From contig MU271149.1 in NCBI GenBank assembly GCA_021432605.1, forward strand, positions 2,356,001 to 2,420,000: DNA of 64,000 nucleotides, in the 5' to 3' direction. Numbering within the stretch: position 1 is the stretch's first letter; every line of letters starts with the position of its first letter. The DNA is from Coniochaeta sp. PMI_546. Taxonomy: Eukaryota > Ascomycota > Sordariomycetes > Coniochaetales > Coniochaetaceae. This document shows positions 10,980 to 22,058 of this stretch, one piece after another. The translations under genes were made by a program, and so were the position numbers. Under the pieces are notes generated by a model, which ran no database searches, was not told the origin of the DNA, and worked only from the letters and a program-made list of their open reading frames with translations.

Positions 10980-12658
10980 CTAACCTTCCGTCCTCGAGGT
11001 TCGCAACAGGGGGGAGGGGTCAAGCGAACATACACTGAACTGCCAGTCCTTCCAGACAGGGACCAGGCTCCGGTACCAGAAATACGCCTGAGTCCACGGG
11101 TACGTCGTAGAGTTCCACTGCCTACCGCCGTCCGTCTCCTTCACGTACCAGCTGCTGCAGCCCGCGCCAAACACCATCTTCTGCAGGTCGGCCTGTATCC
11201 TGTCGACATACGCCCGCTCGGCGTCAAGCTTGACCTCCGCCGCACTGGCACGGCCATCCAGGATCGGCCTGATGATGCGCAGGGCGTAGTTGATCGAGTT
11301 CTCGGCCGCGATGATGGCGGAGGTGTGGCCGGTGGCGGAATTGGGACCCAGGAGAGCGAAGAAGTTCGGAAAGCCGCTCAGGGCGGACGAGTTGTACGCC
11401 TCCGCGCCGCCGAAGCGCGCCCAGTGCTGGCCGACGGTCTCGCCGTTGCGGCCGACGATCTCGGCGCCGCCGAAGAAGTGGTCTCCGGTCACGAAGCCGT
11501 TGGCTAGCACGATCGCGTCGGCCTCGATGACGCCCTGCAGAGTGCGCACCCCGTTTGGGACGATCTCCAGGACCGGCTCGTCCGTGAGAGTCAGGTTCTC
11601 GGAGTGCAGGCTCGCCAGGTAGCCGGGATCGAATATGCGTCGCTTGCAGCCGATCTCGAAGTCCGGGACGAGCAGGTCGTGGTATTTCTCCGGTGCTGTC
11701 GAGCGCATGTACTGCTCGATCTGGGCGCGTTTCTTTGCCCTGTATTTGGCTCCTGCCTCGGTCATGTAGAAGCCGCGGAAGGCTCTCTCGGACGCGTTGA
11801 AGACGATGAAGCGCTGGAGGAGCATGCTTCCGGGGACGTATTTCGCGATCAGTTTCATGACCTTTTGGCTGGCGGCGTCGACGGCGAAAGGATAGATCCA
11901 GTGCTTGGTCCGCACCACCTGGGCCAGGTGCGCTGTCTTGCCTACGATGCTGGGTACGATCTGTGCGGCGGTGCATCCGTTGCCGAATAGCACGACTTTC
12001 TTTCCGGTGAGGTCGACGTCGTGGCGCCACCGGGCCGAGTGGAAGATTGGGCCCTTGAAAGTCTCGGCGCCGGGGATGTCGAGCTCCCGGGGCTGCACGA
12101 GCTGGCCGGTGGCTGCGAACAGGAACTGCGACTCATGGATGAAGAGCAAATTTGTCTTTCGGTCCCGAACGTGCAGCCGCCAGACACTGCGGTCCTCGAT
12201 CCACTCGCAACGCTCGACATTGACGCCAAAGGTCATCCGCCGGGGCAGGTCATACTTGTCCGCGACCTTCTTCAGATACGCCCACAGCTCCTCTCTGTAA
12301 GGAAGGGGACGAGTCCACTCCGGGTTTGGCTCGAAAGAGAAACTGTAGAGTGCGCTTGGAACATCACATGCAGCACCTGCGGTCTCACAATCAGTACGCG
12401 ATAGCCAGGGATGCGGAAGTGGGAGTGTGTCTGGTCAGTGGTGATGTTGTTTTTGTTGTTGAGTTGCGGCATACCAGGATATTGGTTAATGAACCACGTT
12501 CCCCCGAGGCGCGAGTGTCGCTCAAAGAAGCGGACGTCGGTGATGCCGTACCACCGCTTCAAGGTCGCGCCGAGGCCGATGGCAGAGAAGCCTGTGCCGA
12601 TACATGCGAACTGGCTGTAGCTGGGACTGTTGTGGTCTCTCTGATCCTCTGCCGCCAT
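10980..12658 (-). CDS. Baeyer-Villiger-type flavin monooxygenase
   Basis: Exons 12658-12475 and 12376-10980 are joined over a 98-nt intron and encode 526 aa. The splice rebuilds NQYPGAACDVPSALYSFSFE, a strongly conserved stretch in this family. The FAD Rossmann motif is GTGFSAIGLGA (residues 21-31). The Baeyer-Villiger fingerprint F-x-G-x3-H-x3-W is intact as FKGPIFHSARW, and the NADPH Rossmann motif is LFGNGCTAAQIVP. These enzymes insert oxygen next to a ketone, giving esters or lactones, and are common in fungal steroid, ketone and polyketide metabolism; the substrate is unknown. An in-frame ATG at 12697 would add 13 residues, but 12658 has the better context (GCGGCAGAG follows). The C terminus has no obvious targeting signal. 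Confidence 0.9.
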
Positions 12659-13447
12659 GATGTTGTCATCTCGAATGGACTTCGCTACACACGCCATTCG
12701 AGATGGATTGGCATCTACACCTATATGTTTCCAAGTCTTTAACCCCTTCTAGTGGCGGCCGATTGAGGTGGGGGAGGTAGCTTCCCGAGGCTCGTCGACG
12801 CCATAGAGTACATGACTACCCACATGTGTGACGGGTTGACGGCGGAGCTAGTCTAGCCTAAGCTAGAACTTGTACCTCCGGCTGGTGAGGTAAGCGATAA
12901 AATGTTGGGGACCAGCCTGGTCGACATTCCTGTCAACCCGCTCGTGCATGGCAGTGGCCGGTATATATCGAATTGCGACCGAGCGCCTGAGCAAAAATGC
13001 GTAGAAAGTGGTTCATGTTGTCCACAGGTATACCTTCACATGGTATGGTTACTTGGGTATATGCCATGTGTAGTAGGCATCAGATCGACATACTATGGTA
13101 GACCTTATTATCGCCTAACCGCTGTCTAAATGTTGACTTGAGTCCGTTCAAAGCAGCAACGCGGCAGCTAAGTTAAGCTTACAGGGATTACCTCTACGAC
13201 TTAGTAATTGTGGTTTTGGTACCTCAACGCAACGACTTTACTGCCAATCGTATGAAACAGCGCTGAAACTCGATGTCCCTCGCCAGAAAGTCCCCTTCGC
13301 AAGGTGTGCGGCAACATCAAAACATCGGTGGTACTGACTATAGAATATCTCGATCATGTCCGTTGCTTGGCTTTCTGATCTTTTTCTTGGCCTTTGTCTT
13401 GTTGTATTGTGTTGTTTGTTTACTTGGATTATAATAGAAGGACGATC
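12659..13447. other. Divergent promoter, nothing specific recognised
   Basis: Gap between the monooxygenase (minus) and the O-fucosyltransferase-like gene (plus). No supported coding sequence. Confidence 0.4.
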
Positions 13448-14824
13448 ATGCTTTGCCAAGACCGCCCATGGGTGGTTTGCTTTTCTTCTGCTTGCCTTCT
13501 TGTCATCATTTGGAGTTTTCGCCTCTTCGACGTCCGTGATGCGTTCTCAATATTGGTCTACGACGAGTCGAGGCAGCAACATGAAGAGAGCGTGTTCCTT
13601 CGACAGGCAATAAATGTCGAGTTCCCTGCTCCGATCGACTACAGACCCATCCGGGAGGTATGTGCCCGGACGCAGTTCCGGCCCGGGCTACTGTTCAGCT
13701 GCGAGGAGCAGCACGGCGGTATCGGGATGGTGCGCAATCAGATCCTGAAATGTATCCGGTATGCGATCCACGGCGGCGGCGCACTTGTGGTTCCCTCCAT
13801 GGCACTCCGCAATGCGAGCGACATCACAGACATTGAGACCACTACCGAGGTACCCCTCGATTACATGTTCGATCGTCAGGCCTTCGTCACACATTTAACA
13901 GAAGGATGTCCCGGGATGCGCATCTACGATCGCGCACAGGACTTTCCCTCATATGAGCAGCGAGTCAAGGTGCCTCTGGCTGTCGTAGGCGACCAGTTTG
14001 AGCCAGACCACCCTCGTGAGGGGTTGAGGCACCCCAGGCAATGGCGGCGCTTCTTTGACGAGTGGTTGGCCAAGCAATCAGTAAAGGTCGGACCCGATGC
14101 ACCGGTGCATGTCAGGCTCGAGCAGTCTTTCCTCGAGTATCCGGTCCGCGACGACGGCGACGCTTTTGCCCGCGAGTTCGGAAAAGTTCTGTCCTTCCGA
14201 AACGATACCCGCGAATTAGCAGCCAAGGTGCTCTTCGGACTGAAGCACAAGTTCGCACTGTCCATCGATGCGACGAAAGCCATCAGTCCGGACGCATTTT
14301 ACGGTTGTCATCTTCGCTTGGAGAAGGATGCTGTAGACGCATGGCAGCCAGAAGAGTGGCGCTTTTCGCGGATGGAGGACCAGTTCGAGGAGCAGTTCCG
14401 GAACATAGAGCGGACGGGGCTCGGCATCGTCTACGTGGCATCCGGGGACCAGACAGTGGTCGATGTGTTCGCCGAGCGTCTGGCCGCGCGTCTGGCTTCA
14501 GCGCCGAGCTCGACGAACAGGAACGTGACGGTGGTGACCAAGCACGACTTACTACATGGGCCTGACCGGCGACAGCTGGAGAGTCTCACGTTCGATCAGC
14601 AGGCACTGGTGGACTTCCTGGTACTGTTCAGATCCAGCGCTTTCATGGGCGTCGCGCATTCCAGCTTCCCATGGAACATAGCTCTCCGCAGGCACGAGCT
14701 GAGCAAATATCCGCAATACGGTAACGAAGGGTCGGATCTGCTGAGAGACGAGTACAGCGTCATTATGGGAATGGAGGCAGACTACCCGCATGTCGACCCG
14801 TTTGTGTATGGACTATGGCCATAG
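13448..14824 (+). CDS. O-fucosyltransferase-like type II membrane protein
   Basis: Single exon, 458 aa from the ATG at 13448. The frame is open upstream to 13394 but has no ATG there. A signal anchor follows the short N terminus (VVCFSSACLLVIIWSFRLF), suggesting a Golgi type II orientation. The lumenal part has text I associate with fungal GDP-fucose O-fucosyltransferase-like proteins: SCEEQHGGIGMVRNQILKCI, GGGALVVPSM, GCHLRLEKDAVDAW, VYVASGD and the late motif FRSSAFMGVAHSSFPWNIAL, which matches the acceptor/nucleotide-binding C-terminal peptide of the superfamily. Transfer of a sugar to secreted proteins is inferred; donor and target are unknown. Confidence 0.7.
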   Translation: MLCQDRPWVVCFSSACLLVIIWSFRLFDVRDAFSILVYDESRQQHEESVFLRQAINVEFPAPIDYRPIREVCARTQFRPGLLFSCEEQHGGIGMVRNQILKCIRYAIHGGGALVVPSMALRNASDITDIETTTEVPLDYMFDRQAFVTHLTEGCPGMRIYDRAQDFPSYEQRVKVPLAVVGDQFEPDHPREGLRHPRQWRRFFDEWLAKQSVKVGPDAPVHVRLEQSFLEYPVRDDGDAFAREFGKVLSFRNDTRELAAKVLFGLKHKFALSIDATKAISPDAFYGCHLRLEKDAVDAWQPEEWRFSRMEDQFEEQFRNIERTGLGIVYVASGDQTVVDVFAERLAARLASAPSSTNRNVTVVTKHDLLHGPDRRQLESLTFDQQALVDFLVLFRSSAFMGVAHSSFPWNIALRRHELSKYPQYGNEGSDLLRDEYSVIMGMEADYPHVDPFVYGLWP

Positions 14825-15693
14825 CTAAGACTCAGCAGGTTTGACGAGCAGAATTAGTCCGGTGGTGGTTGAAGAAAAGGAAACCATGTTAATTCTCCAA
14901 CTGCTTCAGTTCCGTCATGATTGATTTGAGGCGTCTCTCCTCGACAGTTGCCCCAGTAGGTTGCGGGGTAGATGAACACCACCTCACTAAATCCACAGTG
15001 GAGAGACATGCCGGGGCCGCATGCAGGGGCCGCTGCTTCCCGCGGGCCTTTTGAGTTCTGACCACCATCGTTTCGACCGAACTGCAAGGTTCAAACAAGC
15101 TTTCAAGCTTACCATTGTTATCTCTTTGAAACGAGTAATAACTTGAGTAGAAGGCCGACAATTCCATTCCTCGAATCCAGGTGTAAAATTAAAGCGTACG
15201 CTATATCCATGGATAGATTTCGTACCTCGTCTACGATGGCCGTTCAGCCCATTTCGCATCGCTGCGGGGTTGTGCATTGCACCTTGATGCTAACAAGGAT
15301 GGCCGATGGCCGTTAGCGTGATGGCCTATCGTGCGCCAGTCCGCGGTCCGATGTTTGTTTCCGTTTGAGGGCCGGGCGGATGGGCGAGACCTCCTCGCGT
15401 TCTGGAGTGTTTTGTCCCAGTACCATACGTAAGGCGCGAGTTCTTGAGCTCCATCAGGCAAGTTGTCTTTGGCAGAGTATCAGTCGTGATCATGGATAAG
15501 GTACGGTTACACACATGCCTGTGTATCCCTCTTGCTCCGATTAGTGTGAAGTAGCCTAACATGCAACGCATTTCTAGTATGCCGACTCCCGAGAGCCTTT
15601 GTTGCTCTCCGAAGCCATTGATCTCCCGTTACGTCTTGTTTTGATTGGTGAGTCAAGTCTGAGGCTCTCTACGTCGTGTTCAAGGCCGTAATC
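14825..15693. other. Intergenic, nothing recognised
   Basis: Several short frames on the minus strand overlap each other without shared features or introns that would connect them. Confidence 0.45.
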
Positions 15694-16818
15694 ATGTTAC
15701 ATTCCCCGTCCCAACCAAATGCTCACGAAGCCCCCTTAGTTCCAATCAGTGTCTTGTTCAACGTTGTCCGCTGCCTCGTCCTGGCTTGGTCCCGTGGACT
15801 GCCACTCCGCTTCTTCGTGGCATGCGGCTTCATCCGAGTAGTGTACCGTCGCTTGACGCCGCGTCAAGTACAGCTTCTTGCACCCTCAACGCTCCAGGTT
15901 TACAGGTCCTGGATTCCTCGGAGGTTAGCGAGGGCTCGGAAGGCGCACGAATCGGCTGTCATATCAAGGCTGGGTCAAGACATCGAGACTCTCCCTGATG
16001 GCCGATCGTCCATCATGTGGCTCGGAGACCGACGGAAGGCAACACGCTTCGTTCTCTTTTTCCACGGTGGTGGATACGTGACTTGGCTGACTCAGGGTCA
16101 TTTGGAGTGGTGTCTCCGGACTTATATCCTGGCAGACGAGAAATTCGAGGTAGCAGTGGCAGTCCTACAGTATACCATGTGCCCTGCCGCGCAGTACCCG
16201 GTTCAGCTACAGCAGGCTTCGGCAGCCCTGGCACATCTACTTTCGTCGGGCATCGACCCGGGCCAGATTGTGGTTGGCGGTGACTCTGCTGGCGGCAATC
16301 TGACTGCCCAGCTCCTCGGTCACATCCTCCATCCGCATCCCAGCGTCGAGCCTGTCAGACTTACCAAGCCCCTGCGTGCTGCCTTCACTGTGTCTCCATG
16401 GGTCAGCACCAGCATCAACACTCCTTCCTTCCGCGAGAACAAGCACATTGACATGCTGTCACCTGAGATTTCGGTCAGGTCGTGCCGGACGCTTTTAGAG
16501 GGTACCGGATACGAGGCCGAAGAACGGAAGGGCCATGGCTGGGCCATGCCGGTCGATACGGACGACACCTGGTTCGACGGTTTAATCACCGCAACCAGGG
16601 CACTGTACGTCACGGTTGGAAGACACGAAGTGCTCAGGGACCAAGGGCTTGTGTTCGCTGACAGGATACGTCGGAGAAACAAGGATGTGCAGGTCACTTT
16701 GGAGGTGGGTGACAACGAGGCACATGACTTTATTCTCTTGGAAGGGATGGAGAACATCATCGGCGATGCAACCATCAGGATGAGGAAGTGGTTCTCGAAG
16801 GTCATCTCTGACGAGTAG
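15694..16818 (+). CDS. HSL-type alpha/beta hydrolase (esterase/lipase)
   Basis: Single exon, 374 aa from the ATG at 15694 (the frame upstream has only a GTG). It has the hormone-sensitive-lipase family signature: the oxyanion HGGG in FVLFFHGGGYVTW, the nucleophile elbow GGDSAGGNLTAQLL, an acidic residue in LYVTVGRHEVLRDQ and the catalytic His in NEAHDFILLE. The N-terminal 80 residues include a hydrophobic stretch (LVPISVLFNVVRCLVLAW), so membrane attachment is possible. Such enzymes act on short acyl or acetyl esters and are common in fungal secondary metabolism. No cluster backbone enzyme lies beside it. Confidence 0.87.
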   Translation: MLHSPSQPNAHEAPLVPISVLFNVVRCLVLAWSRGLPLRFFVACGFIRVVYRRLTPRQVQLLAPSTLQVYRSWIPRRLARARKAHESAVISRLGQDIETLPDGRSSIMWLGDRRKATRFVLFFHGGGYVTWLTQGHLEWCLRTYILADEKFEVAVAVLQYTMCPAAQYPVQLQQASAALAHLLSSGIDPGQIVVGGDSAGGNLTAQLLGHILHPHPSVEPVRLTKPLRAAFTVSPWVSTSINTPSFRENKHIDMLSPEISVRSCRTLLEGTGYEAEERKGHGWAMPVDTDDTWFDGLITATRALYVTVGRHEVLRDQGLVFADRIRRRNKDVQVTLEVGDNEAHDFILLEGMENIIGDATIRMRKWFSKVISDE

Positions 16819-17498
16819 TATGTTTCCCGCAAACAGACTCGGGACATCCCGCCACCTAGTCCAAAGACAGCCTCAAGATCTTGTTTCGTGGCCGAGTGCT
16901 ACTGACCTCGGTCGGCAGAGGTTGCATGCACCTTCTGCTTTCTCGATTTTTCCAAGTATTGATGCGTAACTGCTCAAATCTGATTCGCCGCCGTTTAATC
17001 AGAGTTGCATCGTCAAGGGCTTTCAATTGCCGGACGACACAATCTCAAGCCCACGTTCTAGCCCACGATCTTCAATCCCGACTTGTAAGTGGTCAGTCTC
17101 ATCAGGGCTCTTGATCCTCAAGTGCGACCAGCCGCCGCCTACAGCCTACAGTAGCGCGTCCAGAACAAGAAGGAAGCATCGTTTGGATTAGCTACATATT
17201 TGCGGCGCTTTCCAGTCTTTTAGGTGGCATTTTGCACTTGTCGCACATGGGTTCGATACCCATTACGGTGACCGACGTGACTTCAGAAGTCTGAGGCTCA
17301 CGGCCATGATGAACAACAGCTGCATGATGATTGCAACATCAGAAATGGTCCACGAGTGGTTTTCTTTTCGTGCTTGGTCCAGATAGTGGCTGTATATAAA
17401 AGACCAAGAAAGACACAATTGACCACAGTTGCTACTCTGTGACCGCAGCTAACCACTTCTGAGACCCTTACTTATCGGCAACTCTGAGATTGTTCAAG
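16819..17498. promoter_or_regulatory. Upstream region of acid phosphatase with TATA box
   Basis: A TATATAAA box at 17393-17400 lies about 100 bp before the phosphatase ATG, a normal distance. A CACGTG Pho4-type site was looked for in this stretch and not seen. At 17247-17270 there is a tRNA-like T-arm, discussed under rejected items. Confidence 0.4.
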
Positions 17499-18689
17499 AT
17501 GTTGTTGCGACTTGCCCTGCTCTTGGCCAGTTCCACTGGGGTATGGGCTCAGACACAGTACACCAGTACTGCCACTACTGCTGTGGCCAAGGCCGCGGCA
17601 ACGGCCCTCACGTTGTCCCCGACAAGTAACGTGGCTGGCCTCACGTTTGACCGCTTCGTCCAGATCTGGCTGGAAAACACGGATTATAGTCTTGCCGTGG
17701 GCGACAGTACGTCACAGCTTTGTCTCCTAGTTGGGTTGTTGTGAGCTAACACCCCCCAAGCCAACTTGGCCTACCTAGCAAGCCAGGGTATCCTTCTCAC
17801 CAACTACTTTGCCATTACCCATCCGTCACAAGTAAGTCCTGCTCATCAATTTGCAGGCATTGGTGGCCACGTGAAGGACTTCTACCCAGCGCTGACCTCT
17901 GTATCCAGCCGAACTATGTTGCTGCCGTGGGAGCTAATACCAACGGGGTCACTGGTGATGGGTTCACACGTATCGGATCCAGCGTCAAGACCATCGTGGA
18001 CCTGCTGGAAGCGAAGAGCATCAGCTGGGGCATCTACCAGGAAGACATGCCGTACAGCGGCTTTGAGGGTAACTGGGTCAATCAGAAAACGAAGGCAAAC
18101 GACTACGTCAGGAAGCACAAGTAATTTCACACGATGCATCCATCTACTGCTTGCCGCAGAGGGCCTCGCTGACAAGCTTGTCTCCGGTATATAGCCCACT
18201 CATGAGCTACGACTCGGTCACGTCCGACGTTAACAGGCTGGCCAAGTGCAAGAACTTCACCATGTTCGACAAAGACCTGCAGAACAACAAGCTGCCACAG
18301 TGGATGTTTATCACCCCAAATATGAGTCAGTGTCTCCCATCCCATCAACATTTCTCTGCAGCCACTGATCAAGTCTCCCAGCCAACGACGGCCACGATAC
18401 CTCGGTGACAACCGCGGGAAAATGGGCACGGAACTGGCTGACGCCTCTCCTCTCGAACCCCAACTTCAACATCGCCAGGACGCTCATTATCCTGAATTTT
18501 GACGAGGGCACGACGACCGGCACGAACCAGGTGTATGCCGCGCTTCTGGGCAATGCCATCCCTTCTGCCAAGGTGGGGACGACAAACGGGACGAGGTATA
18601 ATCACTACAGCTTGACCAAGACGGTCGAGCGGAACTGGAACTTGGGGGACTTGGGCCAGAACGATGTTGGTGCTTCCGCGTTCTTCTAA
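17499..18689 (+). CDS. Secreted acid phosphatase (phosphoesterase family)
   Basis: Five exons: 17499-17706, 17761-17831, 17909-18120, 18195-18325 and 18382-18689, 309 aa in total; every junction keeps frame and restores family text. A signal peptide is clear (LLRLALLLASSTGVWAQ). The domain is the PF04185-type phosphoesterase of fungal phosphate-repressible acid phosphatases: WLENTDYSLAVGDTNLAYLA, THPSQPNYVAAVGANTNGVT, MPYSGFEGNW, FITPNMTNDGHDTSV and NFDEG. The enzyme would release phosphate from organic esters outside the cell. The C terminus is shorter than in some relatives that run past 400 residues, ending in a short GASAFF tail. Confidence 0.9.
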
Positions 18690-19997
18690 GAGCAGAGGGG
18701 CATATTCTGTGTATGGAAGGCTATCTTTGAGAGCAAGTGGACGTTTGATGATGGAATGAACGCAGATACGGATTCCTTGTCTTTGCTTGTCGTCCGTAAT
18801 GACAGAAGGAAGGACTGCGGCAGTCGTATACTTACCGTGTCTGTATTATCCGACATGTTGCGACTGATGTGTGTGATGAAATGATAATAGCACAGCGACT
18901 AACTATGCCAACGAGACCTACGCCCTACCTCAAAGACCAAACGCCCATAAAACATGTGTGTCAACGACAACTGCATTCTGATATCATATCAGTCAAATGA
19001 GAAGATATTGTCGGTCGCAAACCATTTGATGAGAACCCGAACTTTCACATCGTTTGGTCGTCGTCCTAGCCTTTGACAAAGGCATGGTGTACAGGTGTGT
19101 GCAGCCTGCCTGACAATGCCTCCCAGTCATGGAGTCATCAAAGGTCGGACGACAAAGAAAGACGATTTAAGTTTGATGCAGCCTTGCATATACCTCAGCT
19201 ATGAGGAAAATCAGTTCGATCCATGACGGGATTGACGATACGTGGTGCTGGGAGTCCGGCGTGTCCGATCGGGGTTGGTACCACCTAAATAGGAAAATCA
19301 GAATTGCTCGGGGCCTTCTCACGTCATCATCTACAGCACTATGATTAAGGCCCAGGGCAAAGCTTGTCTTCAACGAATCTGCAGCATACTTGCCTGGAAT
19401 GGAAAATCAGCTTCCTACCATGCCACCTAGACATATAATGCCCGTTGGCCATTCAGGGATGTGCCCGATGAACGATGCGTATCAACGCGTGTCAGACATC
19501 GGTTGCTGAGGCAGGTACATCCAAGAAGAGAATGCACACGGCGGACTTTGCGGCGCGTCAAGAGGACTGCGGCGCGGCGGAGTTCATGAACCCCGGCAGG
19601 CCAAACCCGCATGTTATCAAAATGTGGTGACGCTATAAGGGTCAGTGTGTTCCTGAACAGTACTTAAGTAGATCTATCGATTGCGAGTCAGTGTGGAAGA
19701 AGAAGGCAGGATTGATCATCTGGTGATTTCTTGTTTGAATTAGGGGGAAGCCCCGTCGCAAAAGAGAAGCTACCCTATACTTAAATGCACGGACATCCCG
19801 GTGTCGATCCTGGAACCCGAGCACCTGGTTGAACCCCACATCAACATCATCCCATCATATTGGACCGTCGAGTCGAGAAACCATGAGTGGTCATTGGCTG
19901 CAGCAAAATATCCGTCTTTGAACCACGCCGAGATAGCAAATCTGATTTATTCCTTCATGACCGACCAGGAACAGACGTCCAAGACACTCGATAGACC
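18690..19997. other. Intergenic, nothing recognised
   Basis: A 1.3 kb stretch between the acid phosphatase and the CocE-type hydrolase. Short frames on both strands have no recognisable domains. Confidence 0.45.
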
Positions 19998-21653
19998 ATG
20001 GCTGAACGCTCGTTGTGGGCCGCCATGATGGACCGCCTCGCAGGCTGGTACCTTGGCTTGTCGGCCGAGAGGTGCTCCTACACCGGCGAAGCAGTCCGGC
20101 TCCCCATGAAGGACGGTGTCGAGCTCGCTGCAGACCTGTATCAGCCCTTGATCACCGGCACCTCTCGACCGTCCGGACTCCTGCTGATCCAATCATGCTA
20201 TGGCAGAAGTGACGCAATGTCCATCTTCAACGCCCGCGTCTATGCCGCTCGTGGTTATCAGGTGCTGTTTGTCAGTTCCCGCGGCACTTTCGGATCCGGC
20301 GGACAGTTTGAGCCCGGCCGCAACGAGCAGGCCGACAGCCAGGACATCGTCAAGTGGATGCGCGCACAGCCGTGGTATCCGGGAAGCTTTGCGACGGCCG
20401 GAGCGTCATACCTGGGATACTCGCAGTGGGCTCTCTTCCATGATCCGCCAGAGGACTGCATGGCTGCTGTCATTCCGGCGGGATTGCACGACCTCAGCCG
20501 TCAGAGTTGGGGTAGTGGGTCGCTTATGTTGCAACGCATCGTCTGGAGCGACATGATCGCTCACCAGGAAGATCCTGGCGTAGGCTTCTTCGCTCGGATG
20601 TGGGCAATGGCGACGACGACCACGGGGACGCAGGGGCTGCAATGTGTGTTGGAGGGACTTCCTTTGATGGACAGTGTCAAGGCTCACTTTGCTGGCCGGG
20701 CACCGTGGATCGAAGACATGATGACGCGGTCCGACTTGAATGATCCTTACTGGGAGCCGATGCAGCACAGCCTCGCTTTGGAGCGGGTCAACATCCCAAT
20801 TTTGCTCATCAATGGTTGGCATGACCTCTTCAGCAGACAATCTCAGACTTTCGACGCGTATCGCCGACTGAAGGAGAGAGGGTGTTCAGTTGCGTTGACT
20901 GTCGGCCCGTGGGATCACGTCGAAGCCTCTGGGCTCAAGACGCTCCCATACATTATGGGGTTCTTAGACAGCCATGTCGCGCGCAACAAACCTCAAGATC
21001 CTTTCCTCGCCCGGATATTTGTCACCGGCGCACGGGAGTGGCGTGAGATGGACTCTTGGCCGCCCGCGACAGTGTCGTCTACAACCTATCTTCATGGGGA
21101 CGGAACTCTAGGTGCCATCGGGATGCCTGCCGACGTGGCCACTTCAAGCTTTACCTTCGACCCTTCTGATCCCACGCCCACAGTCGACCCTGGGAAAGAT
21201 GACAACCTCATCCTCGGTCATCGAGCAGACGTGCTCGTCTACACCAGCAGCCCCCTAGAGTCGGATATGGAGGTGATGGGTCAGCCGGTAGTCCAGCTAG
21301 ACCATTCCAGCGACACACCATTTGTTGACTTGGTGGTCCGCCTGAGCGAACTGGATCCAACCACTGGTGTATCGCGCAGTATCACGGAAACGTTCCAGGC
21401 TCTGGATCCGAACCGCGACTCGACGCCGGTACGGCTGACCCTCTCCGACTGTGCTCACCGGTACCGGAAGGGGATGTGCATACGGCTCACGGTAGCCGGA
21501 GGGTCTTTTCCTTTGTATGCACGGAGTCTGGGGACTGAGGGCAACCGGGTTCTGGGGGCGACTACGCGGCCGTCATGCCATACCATCTCATATTCGGCCG
21601 GGCTTTCGCACTTGACCCTTCCGACAAACGAGGCGTACCATGATGAATCATAA
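19998..21653 (+). CDS. CocE/NonD-type X-Pro dipeptidyl-peptidase family hydrolase
   Basis: Single exon, 551 aa. It starts MAERSLWAAMMDRLAGWYL and quickly reaches the family opening VRLPMKDGVELAADLYQP. The alpha/beta-hydrolase core has SSRGTFGSGG, nucleophile elbow GASYLGYSQW, an acid in LLINGWHDLF and the catalytic His in VGPWDHVEA. The C-terminal 200 residues form the jelly-roll domain of this family, with LVYTSSPLESDMEVMGQPVV and FVDLVVRLSELD. Bacterial relatives cleave cocaine esters or acylated substrates, so an acyl esterase or amidase role is inferred. No signal peptide is visible. The gene is complete and unusually intron-free beside its neighbours, which is normal for this family. Confidence 0.9.
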   Translation: MAERSLWAAMMDRLAGWYLGLSAERCSYTGEAVRLPMKDGVELAADLYQPLITGTSRPSGLLLIQSCYGRSDAMSIFNARVYAARGYQVLFVSSRGTFGSGGQFEPGRNEQADSQDIVKWMRAQPWYPGSFATAGASYLGYSQWALFHDPPEDCMAAVIPAGLHDLSRQSWGSGSLMLQRIVWSDMIAHQEDPGVGFFARMWAMATTTTGTQGLQCVLEGLPLMDSVKAHFAGRAPWIEDMMTRSDLNDPYWEPMQHSLALERVNIPILLINGWHDLFSRQSQTFDAYRRLKERGCSVALTVGPWDHVEASGLKTLPYIMGFLDSHVARNKPQDPFLARIFVTGAREWREMDSWPPATVSSTTYLHGDGTLGAIGMPADVATSSFTFDPSDPTPTVDPGKDDNLILGHRADVLVYTSSPLESDMEVMGQPVVQLDHSSDTPFVDLVVRLSELDPTTGVSRSITETFQALDPNRDSTPVRLTLSDCAHRYRKGMCIRLTVAGGSFPLYARSLGTEGNRVLGATTRPSCHTISYSAGLSHLTLPTNEAYHDES

Positions 21654-22058
21654 AACGATTAGAGATAGAGTCAGTTTGAAACTAGATTTCCGTTTGTTTC
21701 CCGTCGAGGAAGTTGTATCTGCGACCCAACCCTTTCGTCGTTCTGCAAGCTGCGAACGGTCATTTCTCAGAAATGACTTCCGAATTGTCAGAATTCGGCG
21801 CAACTGCTATTGTACTAAGAGATCTTTGTTGGCTAGTAGAGGTCTTGCCGTCTGGTTTCGTATGCGTATGGTTTTATTAACTGCAGGCTGCTCGCAGCGT
21901 ACCTTCACATCACCTTCACCTAACTTATCACCATCAACTCGGCAGTTCACCGCACGTACGTTTTGCGGAGCGCGTGAACTTCAACACAGGAATCAACAAC
22001 ATCTGTGGAAGCAACTTCAGATTTGTTCAACCACTTCAACGCTACCGAACCATCCAAG
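21654..22058. other. Intergenic, nothing recognised
   Basis: Contains the 3' flank of the CocE-type gene and the promoter and 5' leader of the J-protein gene. Confidence 0.4.

Noticed and set aside
11224-12030. Long Arg-rich frame (268 aa) inside the Baeyer-Villiger gene
   Set aside because: Shadow of the real gene caused by GC-rich third positions; its composition is typical of a wrong frame.
13394-13447. Upstream extension of the O-fucosyltransferase-like protein
   Set aside because: It starts at TTG; the ATG at 13448 directly precedes the signal anchor.
17177-17271. Possible tRNA: a good T-arm (ATGGG TTCGATA CCCAT) and a B-box-like GGTTCGATACC, with 6 of 7 possible acceptor pairs upstream
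   Set aside because: No credible D-arm or anticodon stem-loop could be folded and the A box is poor; likely chance in the phosphatase promoter.
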